From Arthrobacter sp. 35W (GTDB lineage Bacteria; Actinomycetota; Actinomycetes; Actinomycetales; Micrococcaceae), in the NCBI RefSeq assembly GCF_000482545.1, contig NZ_KI519454.1:1364001-1428000 (forward strand): a stretch of DNA of 64,000 nucleotides, given 5' to 3'. Under the pieces are notes generated by a model. That model had not been told where the DNA came from. It searched no databases and saw only the letters and a list, made by a program, of their open reading frames with translations. Below, piece after piece: positions 62,303-64,000 of this stretch; position 1 is the stretch's first letter, and each line of letters opens with the position of its first letter. The position numbers and the translations under genes are program-made.

Positions 62303-64000
62303 ATGCTCGGAAAGCTCCTCATTCGCTATCTCAGGCCCTATCGCTGGCTGCTCGCGGGGGTGCTGGTCTTCCAGTTCGCGTCGGTCATGGCGTCGCTGTA
62401 CCTGCCCAGCCTCAACGCCGACATCATCAACAAGGGCGTGGCCCTGGGCGACACCGGCTACATCTGGTCCTCCGGAACCGTGATGCTGGCCATCTCCATC
62501 GGACAGATCGCCTGCTCCATCGTGGCCACCTACTTTGCGGCGAAGGCGGCCATGCAAATGGGCCGCGACATCCGCGATGGCGTCTTTGAACGCGTCAGCG
62601 CCTTCTCCGAGCGGGAGGTGTCGCACTTCGGTGCAGGATCGCTGATCACCCGCAACACCAACGACGTGCAGCAGGTCCAGATGCTCGCCATGATGGCCGC
62701 CACCATGCTGGTGTCCGCGCCCCTGCTGGCGATCGGCGGCATCATCATGGCACTGCGCCAGGATGTCGGTCTGAGCTGGCTGATCGCCGTCGCGGTTCCG
62801 GTGCTGCTGGTGATGGTGGGCTTCATCATCGGCGGCATGGTGCCGCTGTTCCGCCGGTACCAGCACAAGCTCGACGCCGTGAACCGCGTCATGCGTGAGC
62901 AGCTGACGGGCATCCGCGTGGTGCGGGCGTTCGTCCGCGAGGACATCGAGGCCGCCCGCTTCCGCGAGGCGAACTACGACATCATGGCGGTCGGCCGCAA
63001 GGTCGGCGAGCTGTTTGTCCTGCTCTTCCCGCTGGCCATGCTGGTTCTGAACGTCACAGTTGTCGGCGTGATCTGGTTCGGCGGCATCCGCGTCAACGAC
63101 GGCGACATGGAGATCGGCACGCTGTTCGCCTTCATGGCCTACATCATGCAAATCCTCATGGGCGTGCTCATGGCCAGCTTCATGACCATCATGATTCCGC
63201 GCGCAGCGGTCAGTGCCGAACGCATCAGCGAGGTCCTGGCCAGCGAATCGACCCTGGCCAGGCCGAAGGATGCCGTCCTCCGCCTGCCGAACCCGGGCGC
63301 CGTCGAACTGCGCAATGCCACCTTCAGCTACCCGGGCGCCGAACGGCCGGTGCTTGACGGCGTCACCTTCGCCGCAGCCCCGGGCGAAACTGTGGCCATT
63401 GTCGGCTCCACCGGTGCCGGCAAGACGACGCTGGTGTCCCTGATCCCGCGCCTGTTTGATGCGAGCGGGGGCAGCGTCCGGGTGGGCGGCGTCGACGTCC
63501 GCGAGGTTGAACTCGATCTGCTGTGGCGCAGCATTGGCCTGGTGCCGCAGCGCCCCTTCCTCTTCTCCGGCACCGTGGCTTCCAACCTGCGCTTTGGCCG
63601 GGAGGAGGCAACCGACGAGGAGCTCTGGCACGCCCTGGAGATCGCCCAGGGCCGGGACTTTGTGGCAGAGATGGAAGGCGGCCTGGACGCACGCATCGCC
63701 CAAGGCGGCACCAATCTCTCCGGCGGCCAGCGGCAGCGGCTCGCCATTGCCCGCGCCATCGTGCACAACCCGGACATTCTCATCTTCGACGACTCGTTCT
63801 CCGCGCTTGATCTCACGACTGACGCACGGCTGCGGCAGGCACTCTGGCGGGAGCTTCCCACGGTGACCAAGATCGTCGTCGCCCAGCGCGTGTCCACCAT
63901 CGCCGATGCAGACCGCATCGTCGTCCTGGACGACGGCGCGATGGTCGGCATCGGAACCCACGGGGAACTCCTCGAAAGCTGCACCACCTACCAGGAAATC
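62303..64000 (+). CDS. ABC exporter half-transporter, fused permease-ATPase (3' partial)
   Basis: 566 codons are present; the gene runs past the right edge. Residues ~1-310 are a six-helix exporter domain (MLGKLLIRYLRPYRWLLAGV; GAGSLITRNTNDVQQVQMLA). The ATPase (~330 onward) has Walker A GSTGAGKTTL, Q-loop GLVPQRPFLFSGT, signature NLSGGQRQRLAIARAI, Walker B ILIFDDSFSALDLTTD and VAQRVSTIADADRIVVLDDG. The Walker-B Glu is replaced by Asp-Ser (DDSFSAL), typical of the degenerate half of heterodimeric exporters; the partner is expected downstream. GGAG lies upstream of the ATG. Likely a multidrug exporter. Confidence 0.92.
   Translation, partial: MLGKLLIRYLRPYRWLLAGVLVFQFASVMASLYLPSLNADIINKGVALGDTGYIWSSGTVMLAISIGQIACSIVATYFAAKAAMQMGRDIRDGVFERVSAFSEREVSHFGAGSLITRNTNDVQQVQMLAMMAATMLVSAPLLAIGGIIMALRQDVGLSWLIAVAVPVLLVMVGFIIGGMVPLFRRYQHKLDAVNRVMREQLTGIRVVRAFVREDIEAARFREANYDIMAVGRKVGELFVLLFPLAMLVLNVTVVGVIWFGGIRVNDGDMEIGTLFAFMAYIMQILMGVLMASFMTIMIPRAAVSAERISEVLASESTLARPKDAVLRLPNPGAVELRNATFSYPGAERPVLDGVTFAAAPGETVAIVGSTGAGKTTLVSLIPRLFDASGGSVRVGGVDVREVELDLLWRSIGLVPQRPFLFSGTVASNLRFGREEATDEELWHALEIAQGRDFVAEMEGGLDARIAQGGTNLSGGQRQRLAIARAIVHNPDILIFDDSFSALDLTTDARLRQALWRELPTVTKIVVAQRVSTIADADRIVVLDDGAMVGIGTHGELLESCTTYQEI

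Overview
This is a 64 kb stretch of a high-GC actinobacterial chromosome. GC-rich third codon positions, frequent GTG starts, ATGA/GTGA stop-start overlaps, and the mix of protein families (PucR, CGNR, DUF3817, DUF6328, MmyB-type XRE, Tat-exported PhoD) fit a soil Micrococcaceae such as Arthrobacter sensu lato. The genus is an inference from gene content; there is no rRNA or other marker in the window. I saw no tRNA, rRNA, CRISPR array, insertion sequence or phage gene.

Region 1 (1-20.1 kb) is an ordinary accessory mix: the end of an ABC-2 permease, reductases and hydrolases, a zinc alcohol dehydrogenase, a divergent XRE regulator/MFS exporter pair with an 11-bp inverted-repeat operator, and a small stress-type cluster (Rho-N-like protein, DUF6328, iron-permease family, GlsB/YeaQ, topoisomerase IB, SRPBCC, YegP, MerR). 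The 9.7-13.7 kb part holds three broken genes: a frameshifted DUF6328, a GlsB-type gene with an in-frame TGA, and a 44-codon fragment copying the start of the alpha/beta hydrolase at 8.2-9.1 kb. It continues with an SGNH hydrolase, an EamA exporter under a TetR regulator with a 12-bp inverted repeat, an FGE-sulfatase-fold protein coupled to a small Cys-containing protein, a CGNR regulator, ArfB and an aminotransferase.

Region 2 (20.3-42.1 kb) is a plant-glycan and unusual-sugar catabolic island. It has six glycoside hydrolases or glycosidase-like proteins (DUF5060/DUF4038, a five-bladed propeller enzyme, an alpha/alpha-barrel enzyme, GH42, GH2, GH127), a sugar ABC importer, and a route for oxidised sugars: SDR dehydrogenase, SMP-30 lactonase, DUF1537 acid-sugar kinase and a RuBisCO-like protein with its catalytic residues intact. 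An Asp/Glu-racemase-fold protein and a SorC regulator complete it. Two operator families are visible: CGTTTCAA-type near-palindromes before three transcription units, and three GTGAATATTCAC-like sites between the GH127 operon and the racemase gene.

Region 3 (42.1-53.0 kb) contains a tightly coupled operon for a polar amino-acid ABC importer, an FMN-dependent alpha-hydroxy-acid oxidase and RidA, divergent from a PucR regulator. It also has a phnF-phnM pair without the rest of the C-P lyase, divergent from a Tat-exported PhoD phosphatase across a HutC-type operator.

Region 4 (53.1-58.7 kb) is a second sugar ABC importer with a D-2-hydroxyacid dehydrogenase, under a DeoR-LacI chimeric regulator. 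GTTCA/TGAAC half-site arrays lie before both the regulator and the transporter. Region 5 (58.7-64.0 kb) has a DUF3817 membrane protein, a short UvrA-like ATPase, a 70-residue S1-domain protein behind a structured leader, and an ABC exporter half-transporter that runs off the right edge.
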